From Thiomicrorhabdus chilensis DSM 12352 (GTDB lineage: Bacteria > Pseudomonadota > Gammaproteobacteria > Thiomicrospirales > Thiomicrospiraceae): a stretch of 64,000 nucleotides of DNA. The DNA lies in assembly GCF_000483485.1 (NCBI RefSeq), contig NZ_KI519609.1, positions 559,079 through 623,078 on the forward strand, written 5' to 3'. Shown in pieces: positions 1 to 10,800 of the stretch. How positions within the stretch are numbered: position 1 is the stretch's first letter; every line of letters begins with the position of its first letter. Both the position numbers and the translations under genes were made by a program. Under the pieces are notes generated by a model. That model was not told the DNA's origin. It made no database searches and was given only the letters and a program-made list of their open reading frames with translations.

Positions 1-477
1 CTCAAAGGCGTTGACTTGCTTAAGGTGTATTCGGATCAGGTTATTATCCTTAATCGCGGAAAACGCGAGAAATTGATGATGGAAGAAGGTGGTTCGGATC
101 TGTTCGAGAAAGCGGGGTCGTCGACAAAAGAACCTCAAGGCTCTGCAGATATAAGTCCGGAACATAAGGCAACCTTGAGACAAATCGGTGAGAATCTGCG
201 TAGCAACCCGGTCAGTATTTCCAAATACATCCGTTTCCAACCGATCAATAAAGATGGTAAATGGGTGGCGGTAAAAGTTTGGCCAAAATCAGAGCCAGAA
301 CTTTTCAAGACAATTGGTTTTGAGGCAGGAGATTTGCTTAAATCGGTGAACGGGCGATCCATTGAAGAGATGGCGCAGGAACCGAGCCTTTGGCAAGCCT
401 TTTTGAATGAGAGTCAGTTCGACCTCACGGTAGAGCGTGACGGGCGAATGGTTGATCTTTCGGTGGATTTGAATTGA
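1..477 (+). CDS. gspC: Type II secretion protein GspC, C-terminal part
   Basis: This open frame enters from the left edge, so the N-terminus and membrane anchor lie outside the window. GspC is the inner-membrane clamp that links the T2SS platform to the secretin GspD and helps choose substrates. The visible 158 residues end in a PDZ-like domain (about the last 85 residues, from YIRFQPI to the end) with the GDLLKSVNGRSI core typical of GspC/HtrA PDZ folds. A linker rich in Ser, Lys and Glu precedes it. In most T2SS operons gspD follows directly; here the next gsp gene is about 16 kb away at 16646. The identification rests on the PDZ pattern and on the rest of the gsp operon downstream. Confidence 0.85.
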   Translation, partial: LKGVDLLKVYSDQVIILNRGKREKLMMEEGGSDLFEKAGSSTKEPQGSADISPEHKATLRQIGENLRSNPVSISKYIRFQPINKDGKWVAVKVWPKSEPELFKTIGFEAGDLLKSVNGRSIEEMAQEPSLWQAFLNESQFDLTVERDGRMVDLSVDLN

Positions 478-971
478 TTCGGTTTTTTGCGTCGAGCGAT
501 GACGAAATGAATTAAGAATGATCGTGATATCTTTTGGGCATGCTGAGCACGTGTATCCATTGGCCATGATAAATTCAAACTAAGTAAGTGATCCAGGAAG
601 TTCCAGCCAATATGGCAAGGTATTCATTGTTTCTCTCATGTTCTGGCCACAAGTTGGTTGCCTATTCTGTCCTGAAAGATAATCAATGAATCAGTATTGA
701 GATTCCCCTTCCTAATATGAACACATAAGTGTGAAAGCAAAATTCTCTGCCTTATAGGTTTGGATATTGGAGGCAGCTCCTCATTTATACTTTTCCGTTC
801 TTCAATTGAAAGCTGTAGAAAACTCGAAGCACAATGTTTGAAAGTTGAGAACGCAACGGGGATCATGTTTATTATCAACATAACAGCATGCAAAGACGCA
901 AAAAGTATCTAGCATTTTAGCTCTGATACAGGCTCAATGAATTTGGAAATTGCGAGTATATCATTGAGTAT
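478..971. other. Intergenic stretch without a convincing gene
   Basis: About 490 bases between the gspC stop and the end of the leftward oxidase operon. The longest frame (636-893, minus strand, 85 codons) has no ribosome-binding site or recognisable domain and may be a gene relic. I see no clear terminator hairpin for either flanking operon. This is the left junction of the block that separates gspC from gspD. Confidence 0.5.
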
Positions 972-2585
972 TCAGGGTAGAATCCAGGTTGCATTTTCAG
1001 TATCTGTGCGACCATCTAAAAGCTCTAGCAGGTAGCCTCCTTTTGTGAGAAACCGTTGATCTGGACCAATGGTGGCTCGTGGGTGGACAGGTACATAGGC
1101 CGCGAGTCCTTGAGCGTGGTCCAATGAATCAAGCATATAGTCTCTCAATAGGTAGCGCCGTACATGGTAGAGTGCGTCATTGGTTGCAAAGCAGGCAAAG
1201 AAAGCCTCAGATTGAATTCGGGGGTAGCGAATGTCGATGTCACGTGTTCGAGCCCAGACTTTGAAGCGTTCCATTGCGGAGTCAGGTTGACCGGGTAAAT
1301 AATAGGGGTGAGCTATTAATGTTTTTTTGGATGTTGAAATAGGTAGATTAACTAGATTGCGCTCTAGCAGCGTTGAGGAAAGGTAGAGTCGCTGGGTGGG
1401 AAATACATGCTTAAACCTTGCAAGCTGTTCACGATTTAGCCAAAGTATGACAGCGGTCTTCAACGAATCAAACTCCTGCAATTTTAACTTTGTTAAAGGA
1501 AGAGGGTCTTTGCAAGAAAAAAGATGGTTTTCTACACTCATTTTTTTTCGTAGGAATGTTGAGCGCAGATTATTTGCTGCTATTTCGGATGCCTCTGTGC
1601 AGTATATTTGGACGACTTGTGATATGGGGTGTGTAGCGAGGTGTTCGGCGATTAGACTTGCTTCAAGGTCGAGACCTTGCGAGAAATAATGAGTATAAAA
1701 GTCTGTCGGATCAGCATCGGCTAGGTCAGTAGACGGGAATAGGCAGGGTATATTATGTCGTTCGCAGAAGCGGCCAATCGGTCTCCAGGAACCTGAGTTT
1801 AATCCGCTCATCATGGCAAAAACGGGGTTGTTTTTATATCTGTTTTCTAGCTGTTTGCTCCAGCTGGAACTTGGTCCCTTAAGGTTCCAGATATCGAGCA
1901 TCCATTCTCGATATAAAGTAGGTAACTTGCTTGCAGGCGTTTTTCCTCGATTCCAGCGCAGACTCTCCAGACGTGTCTGTCTATTTTTTTCATCAACATA
2001 AGTTTGTAGCACTGAGAGAAATGCATCGCGCTTATGTTCATCAACTTCGTCAGTGATTACCGTAGCTAATCGAATCACCTTGTCATCTACCCCTGGAGGA
2101 GGTGTGCTGGATAATTTTTGTAAATAAGATGCAAGAGCGGTTACTTCATCGTCGGAAAATTTATAACGAGGCATCAATGGATCAAGTTTGCGACCTGCAG
2201 GATTTATTCCAGTGCGAAGGGCTCTTGCAAAGCTTTGCTCATCATAGGCTGGACGCGGAGGTTGAATGGAGTCAGAGAAAAGGAAGCGGCCTGCAATAGG
2301 GAGAACTTGGTAGGAGCCTTCGGAAGTTCCCATACCGCTTCGACCATGGCAGTTATGACAGCTAAATTGGCTGCCGGATACACTGACATCTCCAGTAACA
2401 ATGGCCGTTATGGGATCGCCGGAAGGGCGAATCCCCTGTCTGTAAATGCGCTGCCCATCTTCTATTCGTTCTAGACCTTCAACGGAGGCTGGAAAAGACA
2501 TATGAAGTAAGCCGCTCCCAAGAAGGGTGACGGCAATGAGTGCACTGAAGCTGACACTCAATGATGAGCGAATATTGATCCTCAA
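972..2585 (-). CDS. Exported cytochrome c fused to a type 1 periplasmic binding protein-like domain
   Basis: The N-terminus has a signal sequence or membrane anchor (ALIAVTLLGSGLL). A class I cytochrome c domain of about 120 residues follows, with the haem motif CHNCH and a probable distal methionine in DPLMPRYKFSDDEV. The remaining 350 or so residues look like a type 1 periplasmic ligand-binding fold (as in branched-chain amino-acid receptors), for example VFAMMSGLNSGSW and IPCLFPSTD. The family suggests electron transfer plus ligand sensing or docking, but no function is proven. The start is uncertain: I chose a TTG at 2585 whose first bases overlap the SCO stop (TTGA) and give a clean signal peptide; an ATG at 2654 would add 23 codons inside the SCO gene. 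It is the last gene of the oxidase operon. Confidence 0.75.
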   Translation of the reverse strand: MRINIRSSLSVSFSALIAVTLLGSGLLHMSFPASVEGLERIEDGQRIYRQGIRPSGDPITAIVTGDVSVSGSQFSCHNCHGRSGMGTSEGSYQVLPIAGRFLFSDSIQPPRPAYDEQSFARALRTGINPAGRKLDPLMPRYKFSDDEVTALASYLQKLSSTPPPGVDDKVIRLATVITDEVDEHKRDAFLSVLQTYVDEKNRQTRLESLRWNRGKTPASKLPTLYREWMLDIWNLKGPSSSWSKQLENRYKNNPVFAMMSGLNSGSWRPIGRFCERHNIPCLFPSTDLADADPTDFYTHYFSQGLDLEASLIAEHLATHPISQVVQIYCTEASEIAANNLRSTFLRKKMSVENHLFSCKDPLPLTKLKLQEFDSLKTAVILWLNREQLARFKHVFPTQRLYLSSTLLERNLVNLPISTSKKTLIAHPYYLPGQPDSAMERFKVWARTRDIDIRYPRIQSEAFFACFATNDALYHVRRYLLRDYMLDSLDHAQGLAAYVPVHPRATIGPDQRFLTKGGYLLELLDGRTDTENATWILP

Positions 2586-3298
2586 TTTAGTAGTCTCGTG
2601 GTGATTTCTTTTGCTAAATCCGTACTGCTGGCGAGTCCGTCTATGCGAATCCATTGGGTGCTTGTGGGGTGTTTAAGGAGTGTTAATGGTCTGTGATTCA
2701 TTTTTGAACCGCTGAGGGCATCAAAATTGTTGAGTACCCGAGAAATATCTTTGCTGTCACCAGTGAGGAAAGTCCAATTCGAGCCCGCATTAAAAAGTTT
2801 TGCGTACTTGTTGAGAACCTTGGGCCTGTCATATTCTGGATCGATTGAAATGGAAATTAACTTGAGATTTGATCCGGATTCGCCCAACTGCTTTTGCATT
2901 TGAGCAAAGGTTGCGGTCATGACCGGGCAAATCGTATTGCAAGTTGTGAAAATGAAGTTGAGGGCAATTGGGTCGTCCGCGTCAAGTAGGCTATTCAGTG
3001 ATACATTTGAATTAAATTCGTCGATCAACGTCACTTCAGGCACTTTATATTGTTGTGTTGTGACTGAGTAGCTTGGGTTTTCCATTGCTGCACGGTGTGC
3101 TGCATGTTCGTCCATCCCCATATGATTGCTATGATGGTTCATGTGTTGGTGATGTTGCGAGTGTTCACTCACCTCACTGCTCCAGACCGGAATGGTGCTT
3201 GTCAATATGAAGATTATGCAAGCTCCCAGGCCTCCATGCCAGCGTGATCTTAATAGGGCTTTACGCTTTGAATTCTGCTTGGTGTATGGGTTATTCAT
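2582..3298 (-). CDS. SCO1/SenC family copper chaperone with a His/Met-rich N-terminal segment
   Basis: SCO proteins are periplasmic thioredoxin-fold copper chaperones that metallate copper oxidases. The CxxxC copper site is in FTTCNTICPVM and the conserved distal histidine is in MNHRPLTLL. A membrane anchor (IIFILTSTIPVW) is followed by an unusual run of His and Met (HHQHMNHHSNHMGM), a likely copper reservoir. The ATG at 3298 is preceded by GAGGAT at a suitable distance; an upstream start at 3334 has no such site. Its place between exported cupredoxin proteins and a cytochrome suggests that it supplies copper to the oxidase encoded upstream, rather than only to cytochrome oxidase. No cytochrome oxidase gene is visible here. 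Confidence 0.88.
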   Translation of the reverse strand: MNNPYTKQNSKRKALLRSRWHGGLGACIIFILTSTIPVWSSEVSEHSQHHQHMNHHSNHMGMDEHAAHRAAMENPSYSVTTQQYKVPEVTLIDEFNSNVSLNSLLDADDPIALNFIFTTCNTICPVMTATFAQMQKQLGESGSNLKLISISIDPEYDRPKVLNKYAKLFNAGSNWTFLTGDSKDISRVLNNFDALSGSKMNHRPLTLLKHPTSTQWIRIDGLASSTDLAKEITTRLLN

Positions 3299-3419
3299 GG
3301 ACTTATCCTCAAAGCTTATGATTAATTGTCCCATCGACTAACACATCAAAGGTTACTGGCTAGTCGTCACGGACTCGAGTTTGGAATCTTGTCAACACTC
3401 TCAATTTGGACTGTCTTCA

Positions 3420-4205
3420 CTACCTTACAGAAGCCATGTTTATGGAGGGCATTGCGAAATGATTATCGTCAAGTTTAGGGTTGACCTGAAGGTTCTCGAC
3501 AGTCAGGAAGTGAGATTGTTGATCGCCCTCAGTCTGTGTTTCCTGACGGCCTGCGATTAATAATCCCTCCATATCTTTCCAGTCATGGTAAAAGGTCTCA
3601 ACTCGTAACTTTCTTGTTCCTACCTCACGCAGACCTTCGACTTTAACTTCGAGCGACGTTTCACTATCAAGATAAATCCAACGTACATCACCACTCGATA
3701 AGGTAACTTTAAGTTTAAATGTGTCTGTGTCGGCAACCTTTTCTTTACCGAGAAGTTCTATTTTATGTCCACGTGTCTTGTAGTCGTAAAGTAGCCCATA
3801 GAGCTCAGAAGTGTCTGCCGCTATGCGCAATTCGTTTTCGCTCATGGGTTCAGGGTTTCTTCGCCCTAAGAAGGGCAATAGTTTCCAACCTGTTGTACCG
3901 TCAAAGGCCTGTATGGCTGTTTCGCCATCAAAAACGAATTCAAGACGCATTTTGTCTGGGCGTTTTTGCTCAAGAGTGTAGGGCAGATTCATACCTTGGC
4001 CAACATCCATGCGGCCTTGGAGTTGCAGAGAAGATACCGCATCCCATTTTTTTTCACCACCGCGCGCTTCAATGTTTTGGTCGACAAGTTTAGCGACTTC
4101 ACGATCCGCTTTTTGCTCTGTTGAAAAATAATAGTAGGGAGAGAAATAGAGTGCCGTTAGCCCAAATAGGACGATGATTGTAAGAAAGGGTAATTTTTTT
4201 GACAT
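3420..4205 (-). CDS. Membrane-anchored protein with a LolA/LolB-like fold
   Basis: About 261 residues: an N-terminal transmembrane segment (LTIIVLFGLTALYFSPYYYF), then a periplasmic domain with the layout of outer-membrane lipoprotein-sorting-like proteins. That layout includes NIEARGGEKKWDAVSSLQ near the start, beta-strands such as GTTGWKLLPF, and ETSLEVKVEGL. Proteins of this shape bind lipid or lipoprotein-like ligands; the exact role here is unknown. The ATG at 4205 follows AGGAG by 7 nt and is preferred over a TTG at 4220. It lies 11 nt after the preceding gene of the same operon, so it may assist localisation of the large exported oxidase components. Confidence 0.7.
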   Translation of the reverse strand: MSKKLPFLTIIVLFGLTALYFSPYYYFSTEQKADREVAKLVDQNIEARGGEKKWDAVSSLQLQGRMDVGQGMNLPYTLEQKRPDKMRLEFVFDGETAIQAFDGTTGWKLLPFLGRRNPEPMSENELRIAADTSELYGLLYDYKTRGHKIELLGKEKVADTDTFKLKVTLSSGDVRWIYLDSETSLEVKVEGLREVGTRKLRVETFYHDWKDMEGLLIAGRQETQTEGDQQSHFLTVENLQVNPKLDDNHFAMPSINMASVR

Positions 4206-4216
4206 TAGAATTCTCC

Positions 4217-4771
4217 TCAAGAGTCTTCTTGCACGGTGAGTTGCTTGGCAATAAATTCACCAATTTGAATATTGACGTGTGCACCTGGCTTGATTAACTG
4301 GCCAGGGTTGGCAAAGAACATCCAATAGGTGTGGTTAGCCAGTGGTGGATCGGAGTTTCGTAGTGCACCCGTTTTGGCTGGAGTGGGTACGATGAATGTT
4401 GAGCCGCTTTCAATGTGCGTCAGTTGTGGTTTAGTTTGGCGTTCAAACAGCGGTTTAGCTTTGTCTGGATCGAGAACCTTGTAACGGAATTCAAGCATGT
4501 AACCCGCTGCGGTGGTGCGTACATAAAGGATTTCGACGCCCCATTGACGTTTCATGTAGGTTTTTTCACGAGGGTGGGTTGCTACCTTTTGTGTAGATAT
4601 GCTTGCCATAATAGAGTCGCTAGTATTTGCAACAGAAAATCCTGACTCTGCAACAGACGTTCCGCAGATGGGGAGCAGAAGAAGACTGCACAATAGCTTT
4701 ATAAAACGACTTCTTAATAGCGGCTTGTTTTCGTTAAGAGGCCTTTTTGTTATCTTAAAATGTTGTTGCAT
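4217..4771 (-). CDS. Exported protein of unknown function in the oxidase operon
   Basis: 184 residues with a signal peptide (KLLCSLLLLPICGTSVAES). The mature part, rich in beta-strands, contains RQWGVEILYVRTTAAGYML, FRYKVLDPDKAKPLF and NHTYWMFFANPGQLIKPG. I recognise no named domain and no cysteine or histidine cluster that would mark a metal site. The start at 4771 has GAGGT upstream. It lies between the giant cupredoxin protein and the LolA-like gene on the same strand, so it is probably a dedicated periplasmic partner of that system. Confidence 0.65.
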   Translation of the reverse strand: MQQHFKITKRPLNENKPLLRSRFIKLLCSLLLLPICGTSVAESGFSVANTSDSIMASISTQKVATHPREKTYMKRQWGVEILYVRTTAAGYMLEFRYKVLDPDKAKPLFERQTKPQLTHIESGSTFIVPTPAKTGALRNSDPPLANHTYWMFFANPGQLIKPGAHVNIQIGEFIAKQLTVQEDS

Positions 4772-4811
4772 TCTGCTTACCTCGTTTTCTACTTATTGGG
4801 GCTGAAGCATC

Positions 4812-4839
4812 ACGGTTTGCAGAATACTCCGCAAACCGT
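4812..4839. repeat. Perfect 9-bp stem hairpin behind the giant gene
   Basis: ACGGTTTGC and its reverse complement GCAAACCGT are separated by 10 nt, just downstream (minus strand) of the 2528-codon gene. No T-run follows, so it is not a standard terminator. It could be an mRNA processing or stabilising hairpin that lowers expression of the downstream accessory genes. Confidence 0.5.
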
Positions 4840-4883
4840 ATGATTGCTTTTAACCTTTTCACTAGATGTTATGGCTCACCTCA

Positions 4884-7800
4884 TTACAACGCTCTCTCGT
4901 CGGCACCACGATCAAATCGAGCACCTTGTGGTCTGGTGTCACCGTCAAAGTCGAGTGCTGAACGAGGTTTTGTACCGTTCAAGTTTTGAATTCGTTGGGC
5001 GTTATTCAAGCCTGCTGAGGCAGCACCAATGTGGTAATTCCAGATAGTTGGTGTAGATGCCCATGGTGTTGCAGCTTCTTGGGTTAGCGGGCCAAAACGA
5101 ATATCTAACATATTGCCGCCTTCACCAAAGGCTGGCGTTAAACGTATTGGTCCAGGGGTACTCAAAGTTCTATCTCCATTACAGTATTCAGATATAAAGT
5201 CTGGATTTCCTGTAAGGTTTGAACGGTGATAACCTCCCGCAAGCGTGGTTAGGATGGATCTTCTTGGATTAAGTTTTAGGTCACCAGCCAAAGGAACTTG
5301 CGGTTCACCCAGAACACCAATATCCCAATAGTTAGCTCCTGTTGGGCAGTTTCCAGCTGAAGTTGGAGTTAGAACTGGTTGTAAAACGGAACCATCAAAA
5401 GAGAAGGCTCTGTTGTGCCAGATGATGTTATTAATCAATTGCAATGGGTTTGAGAACCCATTCGTTTCATTGAGTGCCGCTGCTAAGGATAGACTGTAAC
5501 GTTCAGCAGAAATACCCGCTGGTTGAGGTGCTGTTGCGCCTCCTACAATAAGGCCACCCACCGTTGCTGTACTGTCGTTGTTAGCAATCGTATTGTTATT
5601 GATAACGGCTCGTACAGTGTCTTGTAGAGAGATTCCTCCACCCGAGTAACCGGCTACATTGTTGACAATGATGTTGTTGGTAAATCGCAATAACCAAGGT
5701 TTCCTAGATTTGTTGTTGGTTTGAGTGAATCCGATTTCGCTACCATTGACAAATTGGGTACGAATACCACCACCGTGCCCACTACCAGCCTGGTTCCCTT
5801 GGATTAGGTTGCCGTTGACTTTGACATTCCCCGTTCCGAGTGAAAGTGCTGGCGGTTCTGATGGTTCACCACCAATAAAGATACCACCACCAGATGGATT
5901 CGCAGTCGGATCAAACGACTGGTTAAATAGAATCTGGTTGTGCTCAATCATGCCAGAATGACTCTGACCTAAGTGTGCGATACCGGCACCGTCACCACTG
6001 GCATAGTTACCACAGATAAAGTTGTTTGCTACCGTATAGTTGTAACTACCCGTTGCGAGCGCAAGCCCACCACCGATACTTTGTTCACCTATAGCACCAT
6101 TTAGAGTGATTGCGTTATTGTGGATATTCAGATTTCTATTAAACGCAATGATACCGTTGGCATTGGCTTGCTGATCTACATTGGGCAAGAATGGATGGCC
6201 GACACGGATACCGCCGTGCAAGAATCCAGAGTTACCGGTTATGTTATTGTTAGAGATCTCTAGTTTGTGGGCATAGCCGTTGACAAATATACCACCACCA
6301 CTGTCTGCATCTGTGATGGTGAATCCATCAATACGTGCAGGGTGAATAACAAATCGGTTCGGGCCATTACGTTTTGCGAGTACCGTGATACCAGCACCGC
6401 GTTCGGTTGGTAGGCCAGCAAGTTGTCCTGGTAATAAGTCAACGATACCACTGTTTACAAGTTCATTAACTTTATCAGACCAGGCCTGTAACTTCTCTGT
6501 AGGACGCTGGATTGCATTGATAATCGTATCAGAACCAGAACCTTGCAGGCGAACGGGTTTCGACATAATGACAAACTCATTGTAGTTACCAGGTTCAACC
6601 AAAATCAGAGCGCCATTAGTTGCCGAGTCAATCGCTGCTTGTATTGAATCTCCGGCGGCAACACGGATAGGCGTTTCAGTGTCAACCGTAACGGTAACGC
6701 TATTGATAGATGCGTTTCCGCTGTCACCGCGAGTAACTAAAAGTTCACCTGTCATGGGTGTTGCAGGTGCAACAGCGCGGATTTCATCAGGTCCCCATGC
6801 TTGTATAGATAAAGCGTGTTTGATGCCGTTTGCATCAATAAGTTCTACGCTACCTGTTCCAGAACCGAAGCTTAGATCTCTCAGAACAGTGGGTTCATTG
6901 TAAGGAGCTGTGGCAAATGGACCCTCATAGGTTGGATTGGGAACTTCTGCGGCCGTTCCTGCTGAACGAATCGCAATCGTTTCACCTGGAGCGACAAGTG
7001 GTCCAAAAGCTCCTGATGTCGCGTTGCTAACTGAAGTAATGACTGGCGTTCCTTTGACAGCCGCACAATCTACAGGGTTGAAACCTCCAGCAAATGCCGC
7101 TTTTGGTAATACTGGGGTATCTAGATAGGTTGTTGCCCCAGGCATGAATTGTGCCGTGTAACACGCCGTACCATAGGTGGATAATTTGAGCGGGTCTGAT
7201 TGACCATCACCACCATCATTCATACAGGCAATTAACATCGCAGGGGAGTAACCACTAGGGATTGGTATGTTTGCGGTGTATGTTGATGGTAAAAGCCCAT
7301 TGTATCGACCGAAAGAGTCACCATAAGAGCGGTATACTTCACGTCCTGTCCAGTCGCGCAGTGAAACGGGCAGATTAGCAGGGCTCCATTTTTCACCAAA
7401 ACCTGGCGAAGCTGGATTACTTTCGTTGGAAATATCGTCTGTTATCAGGCCTGTAAACTGCGCTGCAACGGGCGTTGTCGTAAATAGATGGAAGTCTGCC
7501 GCCGCTTGACCCTGGTCAGAAAGGGTGACTTTTTTACGGTTACACAATGGTCTTAGTGCCGTGGCAAATGGAGCAGGTTCTGCAGCATTCGGGAATAAGC
7601 TCATGATTTCAGGAACCTCGCGCAAATCACCCACACAAGGGGGTTGAGCGATGCCTGGCTCTGGAGCTAATGCCGCTGCAACAGTGGCTGCATCAGGGAA
7701 GGTAAATACCCCTGGTCCACCCGCTGGAGGAGAGACTGAAACGGTTGAGAAAATATCACCAAAACCAACGTTGACGTCTTCTTCTTTAATCAGTTCATAA

Positions 7801-10800
7801 CCAGGGGGAGGTACAATTTCTACCACGTAACTACCTGCAGGTATGTCGTTGAAGGCATAGCCACCATCAAATACCCCAGGTCTTGCTTGGTTCCAGTTAC
7901 GGAAGCCATCGTAGCATTTGTCAATATTTGCAACACCAAGTGTTTGAATGGCGAACTCAGACTGAGGATCTTCACCAGGGCAACCTTCAGGTAGAGATCT
8001 ATCCCAACTGTCGGTGGTCGTTTCTGCAACTAATGTTAAAGCAGAATCCGTCGTTAATTCCAGGCGTACGTCATCGAACAGTACCCAGGCACTAGATGAA
8101 GTATTGGAGGCAACAAGTCTAATGACCAGTGGAAGCCCTAGGCTAGGATCTTCTGCTGTCGCCGTATAAGTCACTGTCGAAGTCAAGTACTCTTGGTCTG
8201 GACTCAAGCTGTCATTATCTTCGGCAAGCAACACAAATGTGCTTCCCTGCATAACCCCAAGCTGTACTTGGTAGTCTGCAATTGTAATGGAGTTAGATCC
8301 TTGATCACCTACAGCTACACTGAGGTTGTAAGAACCTTCCTTCAATACTTCACCGAGCATTTGTTGAATGCTACCATCGCCTTGGAATTGATACATATTG
8401 GTCCCTTCGGCAACATTTGCATTATTGTATGGATTAAAGATTCGACCTGAACCGATTTTAATCCAAGCAGGCAAGGGGTTGCTATTTAAGGAACTACCAT
8501 TGGTTAAAATGGGCTCTTCAAAGCTTGCGTTTGAAACGGCAATATTGAATGGCGCTTCTCTAGGGACTTCACGATAAAGTCGAACTTTGACACCTGGAAT
8601 ACCAGGTTCCCAAGGATCTCCAACCGTTAGACGAGGATCATTTTCACCACGGGTTGAGCCGTAAAAGACGATTCCCGAAATACCGCCGTTTTCGCCAACC
8701 TCATAGGGTTTTTTACCCCAATTGAAGACACTGGTTTGGCCAGGAAAACCTTGGAAAGCCTGAGTTAAAACGGGGCCTGTTTCGGTGCGTGATAATTCAC
8801 CATTTGCTTGCACTTGTGGATTTAGCAGGCCTGGATATGGATTGTCAGGAAGGTTAACGTCACCACCCCCATCAACAGTGGCAGTCATGCCCGTCGCTTT
8901 AAAACGAGTGTAGTCAACCTCTAACACTTGCCATGAAAAGAATGGGAATGTTTGGTCGAAAGACACATATCCTTCTAGATCCGTTGGAAATGACTGGTTG
9001 ACGGTACCATCACGCCAGCGAAGGTTGATGGCCTGTTCAGACAGTGGTGATTCACCATTATCGAGAATACCGTTTTCATTCATATCCATGAATACATTAT
9101 GTTCAGTACGGGTGAACCAAGCATTTACTGCAATGGGGGCACTCAGTTCAACATTGCTGTCAACGACATCAACCAATTGATAAGCAATAATCTGGTCTAG
9201 ATAATCGTCCCAAACAACAAGTTGATAATTACCATTGGGGATGCCATCGAGCATAAAACTGCCGTCTGGTTCAGCATGTACGGTACGAATATTGGCACCG
9301 TCGCCTGAATTATCATTTAGTCCAACCCACGCTCGAGTAAATCCAAGCGCATCGTAAGATCCGGTTTCGACAGAGCCTAAAACTCCGGGTGGACGGGGGT
9401 CATGAAGAAGAGTAACCTGACCACTGATGCTGTTGCTTCCGGAGACCGGTGGCTGTGTTGTCTCAGGGTCAACGAAACCAATAAATGCATGTTGCATTTG
9501 TCCCCCAAACTCTAGAAAAAATTCAGGTTCGTTCGCTTTTACCCAAGCATCGATAACTTTTGAGCCTTCAATGGTTGAGGTCTGTACCCAGTCTGGGCCG
9601 CCAGAAGGTTTAACTGCAATTACCCCATATTTTCCAGGAGGTAGGTCTTTAATTAATGCACTACCATCAGGGCAAGTCACAATGATGCCTGTAGCCGCTG
9701 CAGGAGCACAAGGCAGCCAGTTTTTTAGCGGAGTGCCAAAGGCATCTTGGCTCATGGTGCCGCCAGACATGCCGTAACGCCCACCTGCATCTTCAAGAAT
9801 AATCTGAAACCCCTCTAAGCCAGGTTCATTGGCATCTGGAGCACCATTAGTTGGGAAGTTGTCATTAAATACCAATACGCTGATTTGAGCAGTGGGTATG
9901 GGTTGTTTATTTACATATACAGTAACGGCACTAGAACCCGGAGGGATTTGTGCACCACCAATTGAGTGCCCATTAACATTGGCTCCATCGTCGGGTAAAA
10001 CGGATACGTAATAGTGTTTACTTGGGTCAAGTGCGACCTCTGAAAACTCTCCTGCTCCGCTACCTTGTGCCACTATTGGCATATAGCTTTTATGGAAATT
10101 AAGCGACTGTTGATTAATAAGAGCATCGGGAGCATTTGGATCGTGGTGGAAGGTTGCATCTTCTTGTACCAACCAGCGGTAATCTGTAAGTGCAACACCA
10201 TCAGGATCTTGTACACTTAGAGCAATGTTGGCGACAGGATTAAAGTTTAAGGTAACCGTTGTTGGCTGATTTCCAGTCGAGTTTGGATCGCTATCACTTT
10301 GTAATGAACCATCAAAAGCAAAGTATGAGAAGGTTGCAGGAGTGCCTTGTGCATTACCCGTGTAGGTAAAGGAACCATCAGCATTGAGTGTGAGCCCGGC
10401 AGGTGGTGTGCCATCAAGTACTGCTGTTAGCGTATCTCCATCGGGGTCGGCATCGTTGCCAAGCACGCCTGCAGCAGCTGCAACGGTTATTGTTGTTCCT
10501 GTAGAGTTGGTGTAAGGCCCATCTACCGAAGCCATTGGCGCATCATTAACAAAGGACACATTTAGAGTGACTTGGGCTGGATAACTGTTTCCATCACTTG
10601 TGCTCGCACTGTAAGTGAAGCCATCTGGCCCTGAGTAATTTTCATTTGGAGTGTAAGTAAAGGTACCATTACTATTTAAATTGATTGTACCGTTGGATGG
10701 ACTGCTTATCATGGCTACTGTTGCATTAGATAGCATGACATCGTTGCCTAAGACACTCGTCGCATTTAGCGGAGTGTCTTCGACCACATTGTATACATCG

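Noticed and set aside
636..893. 85-codon frame in the gap after gspC
   Set aside because: No ribosome-binding site or domain; kept only as a possible relic within the intergenic note.
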